DNA of 64,000 nucleotides from Bacteroidaceae bacterium (lineage in GTDB: Bacteria > Bacteroidota > Bacteroidia > Bacteroidales > Bacteroidaceae), in contig BLLV01000149.1 of NCBI GenBank assembly GCA_011959205.1, positions 1 through 64,000 of the forward strand, in the 5' to 3' direction. The notes beneath the pieces were generated by a model. It had not been told where the DNA came from. It did no database searches and saw only the letters and a list, made by a program, of their open reading frames with translations. The first letter of the stretch is position 1, and each line of letters begins with the position of its first letter. A program made the translations under genes and the position numbers. Positions 28,687 through 38,337 of the stretch are shown one piece after another.

Positions 28687-28694
28687 TAGTTTTG
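28687..28694 (+). promoter_or_regulatory. -7 box of the META-domain lipoprotein gene
   Basis: TAGTTTTG is an exact TAnnTTTG box 34 bases before the ATG. A TTGTTG run about 22 bases upstream may serve as the -33 element. Confidence 0.55.
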
Positions 28695-28728
28695 CACATA
28701 AAACTAACAGATTTAACAAAAGAAGAAT

Positions 28729-29520
28729 ATGAAAAAAATAGTATTGAAGTTTATGGCTGTTTGTACCGGAGCATTGATTGTGTCTTGTGGTAGTGGAAAG
28801 AATATGTTGTCTATATCTTCATTGGATGGCGAATGGAATATCACGGAGGTGGACGGACAACAAATTTCTACAGAGAGAATGCCCTTTATCGGTTTTGATG
28901 TAGTTCAGAAACGTATTTATGGAAATAGCGGATGCAACCGCATGATGGGAACTTTTGAAGCAGACTCACTGAAACCGGGTGCATTGAAGTTTGGACAGAT
29001 AGGAAGTACCCGCATGATGTGTCCCGATATGAAGGTCGAACAAATGGTATTGGGTGCATTGGATAAAGTGACTTCTTTTCAGACGGTTTCTGACAAGCCC
29101 GAGGTGATATTTCTATGCAATCAGGATGGCCAGTCGTTGATAACTTTAGAGAAAAAGGCGGCTCTAGAAGTATCCTTGTCCGATCTTTCAGGTGAATGGG
29201 CTATTGAACTGGTGAACGGAAAGAAAATAACAGGTACAGCCGAAGTTGCTCCTTTTATCGGTTTTAATTTGGACGAAAGCCGCATTTATGGTAATGTGGG
29301 CTGCAACACCATTAATGGTGCATTAACGCAGGAAGATGGAAAGCCCAATTCTTTGAATTTTGGTAATGTTGCTGCTACTATGATGATGTGTCCCGATATG
29401 GAAACAGAAACTATTGTGCTGAATGCTTTGAATGAAACAAAAAGTTTCAGCATGAAAGACGGTAAGGTTTATTTGTTAAGTGAAAATGGAAATGAATTGC
29501 TGGTGTTGAAGAAACAATAA
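28729..29520 (+). CDS. Lipoprotein with two META (HslJ-like) domains
   Basis: A 263-residue lipoprotein (lipobox ending at Cys20, LIVSC). It has two tandem META domains, about residues 28-140 and 148-262. Each repeats the same order of motifs: LDGEWNITEVDGQ / LSGEWAIELVNGK, then PFIGFD...RIYGNSGCNRMMG / PFIGFN...RIYGNVGCNTING, then LKFGQIGSTRMMCPD / LNFGNVAATMMMCPD. The G-C-N and M-M-C-P-D cysteine motifs are typical of META domains, found in the heat-shock-linked HslJ and in secreted proteins. The molecular function is unknown; a role in envelope stress or drug tolerance is only inferred. The single-gene transcript ends in a hairpin just downstream. Confidence 0.85.
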   Translation: MKKIVLKFMAVCTGALIVSCGSGKNMLSISSLDGEWNITEVDGQQISTERMPFIGFDVVQKRIYGNSGCNRMMGTFEADSLKPGALKFGQIGSTRMMCPDMKVEQMVLGALDKVTSFQTVSDKPEVIFLCNQDGQSLITLEKKAALEVSLSDLSGEWAIELVNGKKITGTAEVAPFIGFNLDESRIYGNVGCNTINGALTQEDGKPNSLNFGNVAATMMMCPDMETETIVLNALNETKSFSMKDGKVYLLSENGNELLVLKKQ

Positions 29521-29850
29521 TGTATACGTATTATATAGCAAAATGATATTGGTCGAGGGTGCCCTTTTGGACACCCTCGGTTGCATTCATGACATTGTGG
29601 TAGTAGGATGTTGATTGGTTTTCTGTTTGGTGGAAATCTGACATTCTTGCCTTGTATAAATCCATCTGAAAGTATCATATAACAGATAAATCAGTCATTT
29701 TGTCAGCCTTTGTCATATTCTTGTTTTTGGCATACCGTTTGTTTTATGAAAGACGTGCGATTGGTGCACGAAAGAAAAAAGAAAACCTTCGTGAACCATT
29801 CGTTTGGAAATCAGTTTAATTGAAAACAAATAAATAAAAAATATACAATT
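29521..29850. other. Spacer with a long hairpin and dnaK leader
   Basis: The spacer holds a hairpin at 29554-29579 (CGAGGGTG paired with CACCCTCG, extended by two more pairs around a TTTT loop). It is probably the 3' end of the META-protein message, although no T run follows it. The rest leads to dnaK. I could not find a convincing -33/-7 pair. A TACCGTTTG sequence near 29732 has one extra base relative to the consensus. No CIRCE-type inverted repeat is visible. Confidence 0.5.
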
Positions 29851-31761
29851 ATGGGAAAGATTATTGGTATTGACTTAGGAACCACAAACTCATGTGTTTC
29901 AGTATTTGAAGGTAATGAACCGGTAGTAATCGCAAACAGCGAAGGTAAACGTACTACTCCGTCTATCGTTGCATTTGTTGATGGTGGCGAACGTAAGGTA
30001 GGTGATCCTGCAAAACGTCAGGCAATCACTAACCCGCAACGTACAATTTTCTCAATCAAACGTTTCATGGGTGAAACTTGGGATCAAGTACAGAAAGAAA
30101 TAGCTCGTGTTCCTTATAAAGTAGTGAAAGGTGACAATAATACTCCGCGTGTAGATATTGACGGACGCCTTTATACTTCGCAGGAAATTTCAGCTATGAT
30201 TCTTCAGAAGATGAAGAAAACAGCCGAAGACTATTTGGGACAAGAAGTGACAGAGGCCGTTATCACAGTTCCGGCATACTTTTCTGACTCACAGCGTCAA
30301 GCTACTAAAGAAGCTGGTCAGATTGCAGGTCTGGAAGTAAAACGTATAGTGAACGAACCGACAGCTGCCGCTTTGGCTTACGGTTTGGATAAGGCTCATA
30401 AAGATATGAAGATTGCTGTATTCGACCTTGGTGGTGGTACATTCGATATCTCTATACTTGAATTTGGTGGTGGTGTGTTCGAAGTACTTTCTACTAATGG
30501 TGATACTCACTTAGGTGGTGATGATTTCGACCAAGTGATCATTGACTGGTTGGTGCAGGAATTCAAGAATGACGAAGGTGCGGATTTGACAAAAGATCCG
30601 ATGGCTATGCAACGTCTAAAAGAAGCTGCAGAAAAGGCAAAGATTGAATTGTCTTCTTCTACTTCAACAGAAATTAATCTGCCATACATCATGCCAGTAG
30701 ATGGTATGCCTAAGCACTTAGTTAAAACTTTGACTCGTGCTAAGTTCGAAGCTTTGGCTCACAGTTTGATTCAGGCTTGTCTTGAACCTTGTAAGAAAGC
30801 TATGAGCGATGCTGGTTTGAGTAACTCTGATATTGATGAAGTAATTCTTGTAGGTGGTTCTTCTCGTATTCCGGCTGTTCAGGAGTTGGTAGAAAAATTC
30901 TTTGGCAAGACTCCTTCTAAAGGTGTGAATCCGGATGAGGTAGTTGCGGTAGGTGCCGCTGTTCAGGGTGCAGTCTTGACAGATGAAATCAAGGGTGTTG
31001 TATTGCTGGATGTTACTCCGTTGTCAATGGGTATCGAGACATTAGGTGGTGTAATGACTAAGTTAATTGATGCAAATACTACTATCCCTGCACGTAAGAG
31101 TGAAACTTTCTCTACAGCTGCCGATAACCAGACTGAAGTGACTATTCATGTACTTCAGGGTGAACGTCCGATGGCTTCACAGAACAAATCAATCGGTCAG
31201 TTTAATTTGACTGGTATTGCTCCAGCTCGTCGTGGTGTTCCTCAGATTGAAGTAACGTTCGATATTGATGCTAACGGTATTTTGAAAGTATCTGCCAAGG
31301 ATAAGGCTACCGGTAAGGAACAAGCTATCCGTATTGAAGCTTCCTCTGGTTTGAGCAAGGAAGAAATTGAAAAGATGAAAGCCGAAGCTGAAGCTAATGC
31401 AGAGGCAGACAAGAAGGAACGTGAAAAGATTGACAAATTGAATCAAGCTGACTCCATGATTTTCTCTACTGAAAATCAGTTGAAGGAATTAGGCGATAAG
31501 TTGCCAGCTGATAAGAAAGCCCCGATCGAAGCTGCTCTTCAGAAACTGAAAGATGCTCATAAGGCACAAGATTTGGCTGCTATTGATACTGCCATGGCTG
31601 AACTGAATACAGCATTCCAGGCTGCCAGCGCTGAGATGTATGCTCAGAGTGGTGCACAAGGTGGCGCTCAGGCTGGTCCGGGTGCAGGACAACAGGCTAA
31701 TCAAGGTTCTTCTAATAACAAAGAAGATATTCAAGATGCTGACTTTGAGGAAGTCAAATGA
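29851..31761 (+). CDS. dnaK: Chaperone protein DnaK (Hsp70)
   Basis: A 636-residue Hsp70. The N-terminal ATPase domain shows [18 protein letters not shown], the [26 protein letters not shown] block, [16 protein letters not shown] near residue 192 and [17 protein letters not shown] near 335. The substrate-binding domain starts near residue 385 ([20 protein letters not shown]) and the helical lid follows. The C-terminal tail is Gly/Gln/Ala-rich and ends in the acidic [12 protein letters not shown] motif, the usual bacterial end. It acts with DnaJ and GrpE in protein folding in the cytoplasm. Neither partner gene is adjacent, so it is a single-gene unit closed by a strong terminator. Confidence 0.98.
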   Translation: MGKIIGIDLGTTNSCVSVFEGNEPVVIANSEGKRTTPSIVAFVDGGERKVGDPAKRQAITNPQRTIFSIKRFMGETWDQVQKEIARVPYKVVKGDNNTPRVDIDGRLYTSQEISAMILQKMKKTAEDYLGQEVTEAVITVPAYFSDSQRQATKEAGQIAGLEVKRIVNEPTAAALAYGLDKAHKDMKIAVFDLGGGTFDISILEFGGGVFEVLSTNGDTHLGGDDFDQVIIDWLVQEFKNDEGADLTKDPMAMQRLKEAAEKAKIELSSSTSTEINLPYIMPVDGMPKHLVKTLTRAKFEALAHSLIQACLEPCKKAMSDAGLSNSDIDEVILVGGSSRIPAVQELVEKFFGKTPSKGVNPDEVVAVGAAVQGAVLTDEIKGVVLLDVTPLSMGIETLGGVMTKLIDANTTIPARKSETFSTAADNQTEVTIHVLQGERPMASQNKSIGQFNLTGIAPARRGVPQIEVTFDIDANGILKVSAKDKATGKEQAIRIEASSGLSKEEIEKMKAEAEANAEADKKEREKIDKLNQADSMIFSTENQLKELGDKLPADKKAPIEAALQKLKDAHKAQDLAAIDTAMAELNTAFQAASAEMYAQSGAQGGAQAGPGAGQQANQGSSNNKEDIQDADFEEVK

Positions 31762-31795
31762 TTCCGATAAGGAACAATTAATAAACAGTAAGCAA

Positions 31796-31829
31796 AAGAA
31801 GGTGTCTGAAAAGGATACCTTCTTTTTTT
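31796..31829 (+). terminator. Terminator after dnaK
   Basis: AAGAAGGT (31796-31803) pairs with ACCTTCTT (31817-31824), with partial pairing further in, and is followed by TTTTTG. The A run on the other side would also serve the convergent HAD gene that ends at 31851. Confidence 0.8.
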
Positions 31830-31850
31830 GTTATTCGGCTGCCGCAGCCT

Positions 31851-32585
31851 TTATTTATTTTTAATATCTTGTTTTAGTATTTCCCAATTTTCATTGAATT
31901 CAGGCATGGAATGAAAAAGTAAATTAGCCCCTTCATTCAGTAACACATTGTTGGGTAGCGGCCCTGTATTCACGGCAATGGTAAAGATACTGGCAGCAAC
32001 TCCCGCTTGTACACCTAGTGGTGCATTTTCTATTACTAACGCTTCATTGGGTTTGAAGCCTCCTTTCTTTAGAGCCATCAGATATGGTTCCGGATTTGGT
32101 TTCCCATATTTCACATCAAATGCGGTAACCATCAAGTCTGCTTGGAAGATGCCCGGAAAATAATGATTTAACCGATCCAATAACGAAGTTTGTCCCGAAC
32201 CGGTCACTACCATCGGAGTCAGTCCTTCGCTCTTTATTTTAGTCAATACTTCCAGTGCGCCGGGCATCCGTTCTGCTTTAGGACATTTGTTGAATTCTTC
32301 AGTTTTGGCTTGGTAGATGGCTTTTATTTCTTCTTCTGTTGCATCATGCCCACGCTCCCGGCGACTTACTATATTGATTGTAGATGCACCGGTACGCCCT
32401 TCGTGCATATAAGCTTCTTCTCGGCTGAGGCCGAAACCGAAGCGTTTCATTATTTTATGCCATGACTCAGCATGGTTGGGCATGGAGTCGAACAGCACGC
32501 CGTCCATATCGAATAATACGGCTTTCAGGTCGATGGATTCGTATCCATGAGTATGAAGATAGTTGTTTATCGCTTCTTTAAACAT
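31851..32585 (-). CDS. HAD-superfamily hydrolase (beta-phosphoglucomutase-like)
   Basis: A 244-residue HAD phosphatase of the beta-phosphoglucomutase/phosphatase-like subgroup. Motif I is LFDMDGVLFDSMPNH (nucleophile Asp and acid/base Asp two residues later), motif II VVTGSGQTSLLDRL, the Lys of motif III as KYGKPNPEPYL, motif IV ALVIENAPLGVQAGVAA. The alpha-helical cap lies between motif I and II. It probably dephosphorylates a small sugar phosphate in the cytoplasm; the substrate is not determinable. It is the last of four genes (lysS, gpsA, pgi, this gene) on the minus strand but is separated from pgi by a repeat-containing spacer of 150 bases. Confidence 0.85.
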   Translation of the reverse strand: MFKEAINNYLHTHGYESIDLKAVLFDMDGVLFDSMPNHAESWHKIMKRFGFGLSREEAYMHEGRTGASTINIVSRRERGHDATEEEIKAIYQAKTEEFNKCPKAERMPGALEVLTKIKSEGLTPMVVTGSGQTSLLDRLNHYFPGIFQADLMVTAFDVKYGKPNPEPYLMALKKGGFKPNEALVIENAPLGVQAGVAASIFTIAVNTGPLPNNVLLNEGANLLFHSMPEFNENWEILKQDIKNK

Positions 32586-32639
32586 AGAATAAATGTATAG
32601 TTATTACTTCCAAAGGTTGTGACCGTTGGATTGGAACAA

Positions 32640-32702
32640 AGTGAAGAATCTGCAAGCACTTGGTGGATGTTTTCAGATTCTTCACTGTCATTCAGAATGA
32701 CA
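32640..32702. repeat. Palindromic interspersed repeat unit
   Basis: AGTGAAGAATCTG (32640-32652) is perfectly complementary to CAGATTCTTCACT (32674-32686), a 13-bp stem. A second small palindrome follows at once (TGTCATT-CAG-AATGACA, 32686-32702). The GAAGAATCTG and TGTCATTC words resemble a class of short repeats scattered between genes in many Bacteroidetes genomes. It lies between pgi and the HAD gene and could affect message stability. Confidence 0.6.
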
Positions 32703-32735
32703 TGGATAAATGACATTCTTTATAGGTTCTGACGA

Positions 32736-34079
32736 TTATAATCTAGCTTGGATGGCTTTAGATTCTTCTTCATATCCCGGTTTGTTCAACAAAGCAAACA
32801 TATTTTTCTTGTATGCTTCCACACCCGGTTGGTTGAACGGATTTACCTCCAGCAAATAACCGCTGATACCACAAGCTTTTTCAAAGAAATAGATGATTTC
32901 TCCTAGGTAGTATTCATTCAGTTCGGGCACAATCAGTCGCATGTTGGGTACACCACCGTCAACGTGTGCCAGCTGAGTACCTAGTTCTGCCATCTTGTTC
33001 ACTTCGTCCACACGCTTTCCTGCTAGGAAATTTAAGCCATCCAAATTTTCGCTGTCTGAAGGAACTTGAAGCGTATGTTCTGGTTTTTCGATAGAGATAA
33101 CTGTTTCGAAGATAGTACGTTCACCTTCCTGAATCCACTGTCCCATAGAATGGAGGTCGGTAGAGAAGTCAACGGCAGACGGATAGATACCTTTACCATC
33201 CTTGCCTTCGGATTCACCATACAATTGTTTCCACCATTCGTTCATATAGTGCAGCTTAGGATTGAAATTTACCAAAATCTCAATCTTCTTTCCGTTTTTA
33301 TACAATTCATTGCGGGTAGCAGCATAAACGGCAGCAGGGTTTTCGGCAAACGGAGTAGTTGGACCACATACTGTTTCCATCGTGCGTGCGCCTTCCACTA
33401 ATTTTTCAATATCGAATCCTGCCACTGCGATAGGAAGCAAACCTACCGGAGTCAGGACAGAGAAACGGCCGCCTACATTATCGGGAATAATGAAAGTTTG
33501 GTATCCTTCTTTGTCGGCTGTGACACGGGCAGCACCTTTCTTGGCATCTGTAACGGCAACAATCACTTTCTTTGCCATTTCCTTGCCAAGCTGGTCTTCA
33601 CACTGTTTTTTCAGCAGACGGAAAGCCAAGGCGGTTTCTGTAGTAGTACCAGACTTGGAAATATTAATTACACCGAACTTTTTGTCTTTCAAATATTCAG
33701 TCAATTCGAACAAATAATCTTCGCCGATATTGTGGCCTGCAAATACGATGACGGGTCCGTCTTGTTTTGCTTTCAACCACTGGAAACTATTGGATAAAGC
33801 TTCAATTACGGCACGTGCTCCCAAATAGCTTCCGCCGATACCTGCTACGACTACTACTTCACAGTTATCGCGCAGAACCTGGGCAGTAGCTTTCAAGTTA
33901 GCTAAATGTCCGGCTGTTATAGATGATGGCAAGTGTAACCAACCCAAGAAGTCATTACCTTTACCTGTACCGTTTTCCAATGTTTCCATGCAGGCTTTCA
34001 CCTGAGGTTCGTAAGCAGCAATTGTTTCCTTAGAAACAAAACCGGCTACTTTGTCGATGTTTAAACTAATATTCTTCAT
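32736..34079 (-). CDS. pgi: Glucose-6-phosphate isomerase
   Basis: A 447-residue phosphoglucose isomerase of the short bacterial type. Sugar-phosphate-binding SIS motifs are visible: [21 protein letters not shown] near residue 72, [22 protein letters not shown] near 135-155, [20 protein letters not shown] near 200, and the catalytic-region [20 protein letters not shown] near 280. The C-terminal [23 protein letters not shown] is conserved. It interconverts glucose-6-phosphate and fructose-6-phosphate. It starts 13 bases after gpsA on the same strand, so the two are probably co-transcribed. Confidence 0.97.
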   Translation of the reverse strand: MKNISLNIDKVAGFVSKETIAAYEPQVKACMETLENGTGKGNDFLGWLHLPSSITAGHLANLKATAQVLRDNCEVVVVAGIGGSYLGARAVIEALSNSFQWLKAKQDGPVIVFAGHNIGEDYLFELTEYLKDKKFGVINISKSGTTTETALAFRLLKKQCEDQLGKEMAKKVIVAVTDAKKGAARVTADKEGYQTFIIPDNVGGRFSVLTPVGLLPIAVAGFDIEKLVEGARTMETVCGPTTPFAENPAAVYAATRNELYKNGKKIEILVNFNPKLHYMNEWWKQLYGESEGKDGKGIYPSAVDFSTDLHSMGQWIQEGERTIFETVISIEKPEHTLQVPSDSENLDGLNFLAGKRVDEVNKMAELGTQLAHVDGGVPNMRLIVPELNEYYLGEIIYFFEKACGISGYLLEVNPFNQPGVEAYKKNMFALLNKPGYEEESKAIQARL

Positions 34080-34092
34080 TGTATCTGATATT

Positions 34093-35088
34093 TTATCTGA
34101 ATGAATCAGTTAATAATTTAATCTCAATCATGGGCGAGATGCGCTCATATAAAATATTATAAACGGCATCTACGATAGGCATGTTCACGTGCAAGTGCTT
34201 GTTTAACTCCTTGATACATTTCGTTCCGTAATACCCTTCGGCAATCATTTCCATTTCTATTTGTGCGCTTTTTACGGAATAGCCTTTACCAATCATGGTT
34301 CCGAATACGCGGTTCCGGCTGAAATTGGAGTAGGAGGTGACCAACAAGTCACCTAGATAAGCGGAATCATCAATAGAACGCTCTACGGGATGTACGGTAT
34401 TCAGGAAGCGGTTCATCTCTTGGATGGCATTTGAAATCAATACAGCCTGAAAGTTGTCACCATATTTCAGACCGCTGCAAATTCCGGCGGCGATAGCATA
34501 AATATTCTTCAATACCGAAGCGTATTCTATACCTGCCACATCCGGGCTGACAGAAGTCTTGATATAATGTCCGGCCAGCTGGCGGGCGAATATTTTCGCC
34601 TTGTCAATGTCTTTACATCCGATAGTCAGATAGGAAAGACGCTCCAATGCTACTTCCTCTGCATGGCATGGACCTGCAATGACGGCTATATTTTCTTCAG
34701 GAACATTGTATACCTGATGAAAATAATCGGAAACAATCAGGTTCTCGTCAGGGACAATACCTTTGATAGCAGTGACAATGAACTTGTCCTTTATTTTGGT
34801 TTTCAGCTTTTTCAGGTGGCTTTTCAGATAAGGAGAGGGGGTAACAAATATCAGAGTATCCGATTCCTTTACCACCTTGTTAATATCTGATGAAAAGTTG
34901 ATGTTCTTTATTTCAAAGCGCACACTTGTCAGATAAGCCGGATTATGTCCCAAACGCTTGAATTCTTCAATTCGGTCATCGCGGCGCATATACCAGTTGA
35001 TTGATTCAGCCTGAGCCAAGACTATTTTTGCAATAGCCGTGGCCCAGCTGCCACCACCCATTATCGCTATTTTACCGGGCAATTTCAT
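34093..35088 (-). CDS. gpsA: Glycerol-3-phosphate dehydrogenase [NAD(P)+]
   Basis: A 331-residue GpsA, which makes sn-glycerol-3-phosphate for phospholipid synthesis from dihydroxyacetone phosphate. The Rossmann motif [17 protein letters not shown] is at residues 7-23. [13 protein letters not shown] and [19 protein letters not shown] follow, then [22 protein letters not shown] near 140 and the catalytic Lys region [30 protein letters not shown] near 190. Family length is normal. Between lysS and gpsA are 56 bases with a short repeated TTCTCAATT sequence. Confidence 0.96.
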   Translation of the reverse strand: MKLPGKIAIMGGGSWATAIAKIVLAQAESINWYMRRDDRIEEFKRLGHNPAYLTSVRFEIKNINFSSDINKVVKESDTLIFVTPSPYLKSHLKKLKTKIKDKFIVTAIKGIVPDENLIVSDYFHQVYNVPEENIAVIAGPCHAEEVALERLSYLTIGCKDIDKAKIFARQLAGHYIKTSVSPDVAGIEYASVLKNIYAIAAGICSGLKYGDNFQAVLISNAIQEMNRFLNTVHPVERSIDDSAYLGDLLVTSYSNFSRNRVFGTMIGKGYSVKSAQIEMEMIAEGYYGTKCIKELNKHLHVNMPIVDAVYNILYERISPMIEIKLLTDSFR

Positions 35089-35144
35089 GCTTATTATTTA
35101 TGATGGATAATTGACAATTGGAATAATTCTCAATCTTTAAATTC

Positions 35145-36875
35145 TCAATTCTCAATTTTCGCAATCCATCCGGCAACTTCGTCCACCGTAGGATTGGTCA
35201 GTTCCAATTTATATTTTTTGTTGATTCCGCAAATGTCCATATGCAACTTCTGCGGATTCACTTCTTTCATATCGCTCACCAGGTTATAGCCTGCTTTCTG
35301 AATGACAGGAACCCACTCTTCTGAAATTCCCAATTCCATAAATTTGGCAGGAGTGTCTTTCGGAGTAACCTTTTCGGGACGCATCTGGGGGAAGAACAAT
35401 ACTTCCTGAATGGTAGACTGTCCGGTCATTAGCATAGTCAGACGGTCCATACCGATACCCATTCCCGAAGTGGGAGGCATACCATATTCCAATGCACGGA
35501 CAAAATCCTTGTCAATAATCATCGCTTCGTCGTCTCCTTTTTCGCTCAGTTTCATTTGCTCTTCGAAACGTTCCAACTGGTCAATCGGGTCATTCAATTC
35601 GGAATATGCGTTACATAATTCCTTGCCGTTCACCATCAGTTCGAAACGTTCGGTCAAATCCGGATTGGTACGGTGTACCTTTGTCAGCGGAGACATTTCT
35701 TTCGGATAGTCGGTGATGAAAGTCGGCTGGATGTAAGTACCTTCGCAAAATTCTCCGAAGATTTCATCGATCAGCTTGCCTTTACCCATCGTGTCGTCAA
35801 TCTCCATATTCAGTTTCTGGCAAACCTCGCGTATCTGCTCTTCGTTCATGCCTGTCAGGTCATAGCCGGTGTGTTCCTTGATAGAATCCAGCATGGTGAC
35901 ACGTTTGTACGGGGCTTTGAAATCAATGATATTGTCGCCTACCTTTACTTGAGTGGTGCCGTTTACATCCAGACAGATCTTTTCAATCATCTTTTCCGTA
36001 AATTCCATCATCCAATTATAGTCTTTGTAAGCAACATATATTTCCATACAGGTGAATTCCGGGTTGTGTGTGCGGTCCATTCCTTCGTTACGGAAGTTCT
36101 TACCTATTTCATACACTCCTTCGAAGCCACCTACAATCAATCTTTTTAGGTATAATTCACTGGCAATACGCATATACAGCGGCATATCCAGTGCGTTGTG
36201 GTGGGTTATGAATGGGCGTGCGGCTGCTCCGCCGGCAATGGATTGCAGAATCGGAGTTTCCACTTCCATATAACCTTTTGAGTTGAAATATTCGCGCATA
36301 GAGCTATATACTTTACTGCGTTTGATGAAGATATCTTTTATCTCTTCATTCACGGCAAGGTCAACATAACGTTGGCGATAACGCAGCTCAGGGTCTTCAA
36401 ACTTGTCGTAAGCGACTCCGTCTTTGTATTTTACGATAGGAAGCGGTTTGATAGACTTGGACAATACGGTCAGTTTTTTAGCGTGGATACTGATTTCACC
36501 CATTTGGGTTCTGAATACGAATCCTTCTATACCGATAAAGTCACCAAGGTCCAGCAGACGTTTGAACACTGTGTTGTACAATTCTTTGTTTTCATCCGGA
36601 CAGATGTCATCGCGGGTGATATACACCTGGATACGGCCTTTTGAGTCCTGTAATTCGATGAAAGAAGCTTTACCCATCACGCGGCGGCTCATCAAACGTC
36701 CGGCTACCGATACTTTGCGAGGTTCCTCATCATCTTTGAACTCAGCTTTTATATCTGTCGAAAATGCATTGGTTACATACTCAGCTGCGGGGTATGGTTC
36801 GATGCCCATAGCTCGCAATTCATTCAGACTGTTTCGTCTGATAATCTCCTGTTCACTTAGTTCTAATACGTTCAT
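35145..36875 (-). CDS. lysS: Lysyl-tRNA synthetase (class II)
   Basis: A 576-residue class II lysyl-tRNA synthetase. The N-terminal OB-fold anticodon-binding domain runs from about 55 to 165 ([32 protein letters not shown]). The catalytic domain shows motif 1 ([27 protein letters not shown]), motif 2 ([33 protein letters not shown]) and motif 3 ([20 protein letters not shown]). It has a C-terminal extension of about 70 residues beyond the usual 500 ([30 protein letters not shown]...), which seems to be a Bacteroidetes feature. The extension contains a helical, acidic-basic domain of unknown role. It leads the gpsA-pgi group. Confidence 0.97.
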   Translation of the reverse strand: MNVLELSEQEIIRRNSLNELRAMGIEPYPAAEYVTNAFSTDIKAEFKDDEEPRKVSVAGRLMSRRVMGKASFIELQDSKGRIQVYITRDDICPDENKELYNTVFKRLLDLGDFIGIEGFVFRTQMGEISIHAKKLTVLSKSIKPLPIVKYKDGVAYDKFEDPELRYRQRYVDLAVNEEIKDIFIKRSKVYSSMREYFNSKGYMEVETPILQSIAGGAAARPFITHHNALDMPLYMRIASELYLKRLIVGGFEGVYEIGKNFRNEGMDRTHNPEFTCMEIYVAYKDYNWMMEFTEKMIEKICLDVNGTTQVKVGDNIIDFKAPYKRVTMLDSIKEHTGYDLTGMNEEQIREVCQKLNMEIDDTMGKGKLIDEIFGEFCEGTYIQPTFITDYPKEMSPLTKVHRTNPDLTERFELMVNGKELCNAYSELNDPIDQLERFEEQMKLSEKGDDEAMIIDKDFVRALEYGMPPTSGMGIGMDRLTMLMTGQSTIQEVLFFPQMRPEKVTPKDTPAKFMELGISEEWVPVIQKAGYNLVSDMKEVNPQKLHMDICGINKKYKLELTNPTVDEVAGWIAKIEN

Positions 36876-36904
36876 CCTGTTAAAACATTAACTCAATTTG
36901 TTGG

Positions 36905-36912
36905 CAAAAATA
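36905..36912 (-). promoter_or_regulatory. -7 box of the lysS operon
   Basis: On the minus strand TATTTTTG (36912 to 36905) matches TAnnTTTG and lies 29 bases before the lysS ATG. The -33 element is weak (a TTTAC near 36932). Confidence 0.5.
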
Positions 36913-36949
36913 CGAAAGATTTTGTAAAGTACCTCATTAAGACGTGTTT

Positions 36950-37690
36950 TTATTTCGATAAAGCCTGTTCTTGAGCCAGTTCGCATACCAGAGAGATCAT
37001 GAACAGTACACCGATTGCACCGCAGGCAATAATCAGGGCGAGATTAATCATACGGGCGCGGAAATGGGTGGCGGTATGCAGGTTGGAGGCTGTGTATTCT
37101 TTAAAGAACAGATAAAGTCCCGGTACAGCCGAACTTGCCAGCAGAAAATCTTCGGGAATATGAAAAAAATAAGTCTTGGTGAAACCTATCAACGCCCAGT
37201 GGCAGAGGAACATGACGAGAAAGATATTGACCCGTTTGGAAAATGCCAGCAATAGTCCGATGGTAAACACCGCTACCGAACAGGGCATTACGGATGAAGT
37301 CATCATGGGAAAACTCATACCCCTTATTACCGAGAAGAGCGGGTAGGCCAGTGGCAGCGTGCAAAGCAGGACGGCCAGAGCAGTATGTTTATGAGTCCGT
37401 TCAAAAGGGGTGTAGTTCACTTTCAGGTCATAAATCCAGAAGATGGCCATGATCCCCCAAAATCCTGCCAAAGCACTGTTATAACTTCTTGGTTCACAAT
37501 AAATCATGTAATACACGGCAGCTATCCATACATTCAAGAATATAAGGTATAACTTCATTGCTACCTTTATTTTTTTTGTAGGTTTTTTGAATAGAGAACA
37601 GGTTAAAATAATGCCGGTAAGGGTAATAATAACTTGATAAATCCACGTACCCGCATTATAATGAGTGATTGTATCCCAAAAAATATTCAT
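36950..37690 (-). CDS. Polytopic membrane protein (DUF6064-like)
   Basis: A 246-residue membrane protein with about seven hydrophobic helices, short loops and a charged C-terminus. The start (MNIFWDTITHYNAGTWIYQVIITLTGIILTCSLF) and the conserved YYMIYCEPRSYNSALAGFWGIMAIFWIYDL segment near residue 60-88 resemble the DUF6064 family of uncharacterised bacterial inner-membrane proteins. No catalytic motif is evident. It is transcribed away from the TlpA-like gene from a promoter in the shared gap, and its end lies 74 bases before lysS. Function unknown. Confidence 0.6.
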   Translation of the reverse strand: MNIFWDTITHYNAGTWIYQVIITLTGIILTCSLFKKPTKKIKVAMKLYLIFLNVWIAAVYYMIYCEPRSYNSALAGFWGIMAIFWIYDLKVNYTPFERTHKHTALAVLLCTLPLAYPLFSVIRGMSFPMMTSSVMPCSVAVFTIGLLLAFSKRVNIFLVMFLCHWALIGFTKTYFFHIPEDFLLASSAVPGLYLFFKEYTASNLHTATHFRARMINLALIIACGAIGVLFMISLVCELAQEQALSK

Positions 37691-37722
37691 CTTCTTGATA
37701 AGTTGGTAGTTATTTTGGGTGG

Positions 37723-37759
37723 CAAAATTACGAAAAAATGATGGAATAGCCTATCTTTG
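37723..37759. promoter_or_regulatory. Divergent -7 boxes
   Basis: Two TAnnTTTG boxes point in opposite directions. TAATTTTG on the minus strand (37730 to 37723) serves the membrane-protein gene, and TATCTTTG on the plus strand (37752-37759) serves the TlpA-like gene. The -33 elements are poor for both. Confidence 0.5.
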
Positions 37760-37788
37760 TAGCGAATATATAAAAATAGAGAATAACG

Positions 37789-38331
37789 ATGAAGAAGTTT
37801 ATGAGTCTGATGTTGCTGGTTTGCGCATGTTTGCTGAGCCAGCCGGTGAAGGCACAACAGGTTACTCCTGATAATGCTGGTTATATAGTAAAGGTAGGGG
37901 ATATGGCTCCCGATTTTGAAATGGAGCTGACAGACGGACAGAAAGTGAAACTCTCTGATTTGCGTGGCAAGGTGGTGATGCTTCAGTTCACTGCCAGTTG
38001 GTGTGGAGTTTGCCGGAAGGAGATGCCTTTTATTGAAAAGGATATCTGGTTGAAACATAAGGATAATAAAGCGTTTGCTCTCTTTGGAGTGGATCGGGAC
38101 GAACCCTTGGAAACCGTAGTGGCTTTTGCCAAACGTACTAATGTGACTTATCCGTTGGCCCTTGATCCGGGTGCTGATATTTTTGCCAAATATGCGGATC
38201 GTAAAGCGGGTATCACCCGTAATGTGTTGATTGATAGGATGGGTAGGATTGTAATGTTGACTCGTTTGTATAATGAAGAGGAGTTTTCTGCTTTGTGCAG
38301 GAAGATAGATGAAATGTTGGGGGAAAAATAA
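37789..38331 (+). CDS. TlpA-like secreted thioredoxin-fold protein
   Basis: A 180-residue protein with a signal peptide (residues 1-20, cut near VKA). The thioredoxin fold is of the AhpC-TSA/TlpA type: VGDMAPDFEMELTDGQKVKLSDLRGKVVMLQFTASWCGVCRKEMPF holds the C-x2-C redox centre (Cys-Gly-Val-Cys) near residue 70. A cis-Pro region (AGITRNVLIDRMGRIV) comes near residue 145. It should act in the periplasm on disulfides or in thiol reduction. It is followed after 6 bases by an amidase gene, so it may be linked to envelope maintenance, but the partner is unknown. Confidence 0.88.
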   Translation: MKKFMSLMLLVCACLLSQPVKAQQVTPDNAGYIVKVGDMAPDFEMELTDGQKVKLSDLRGKVVMLQFTASWCGVCRKEMPFIEKDIWLKHKDNKAFALFGVDRDEPLETVVAFAKRTNVTYPLALDPGADIFAKYADRKAGITRNVLIDRMGRIVMLTRLYNEEEFSALCRKIDEMLGEK

Positions 38332-38337
38332 TAGGCA

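Noticed and set aside
29521..29850. CIRCE or other heat-shock operator before dnaK
   Set aside because: No inverted repeat of the CIRCE type is present in the spacer.
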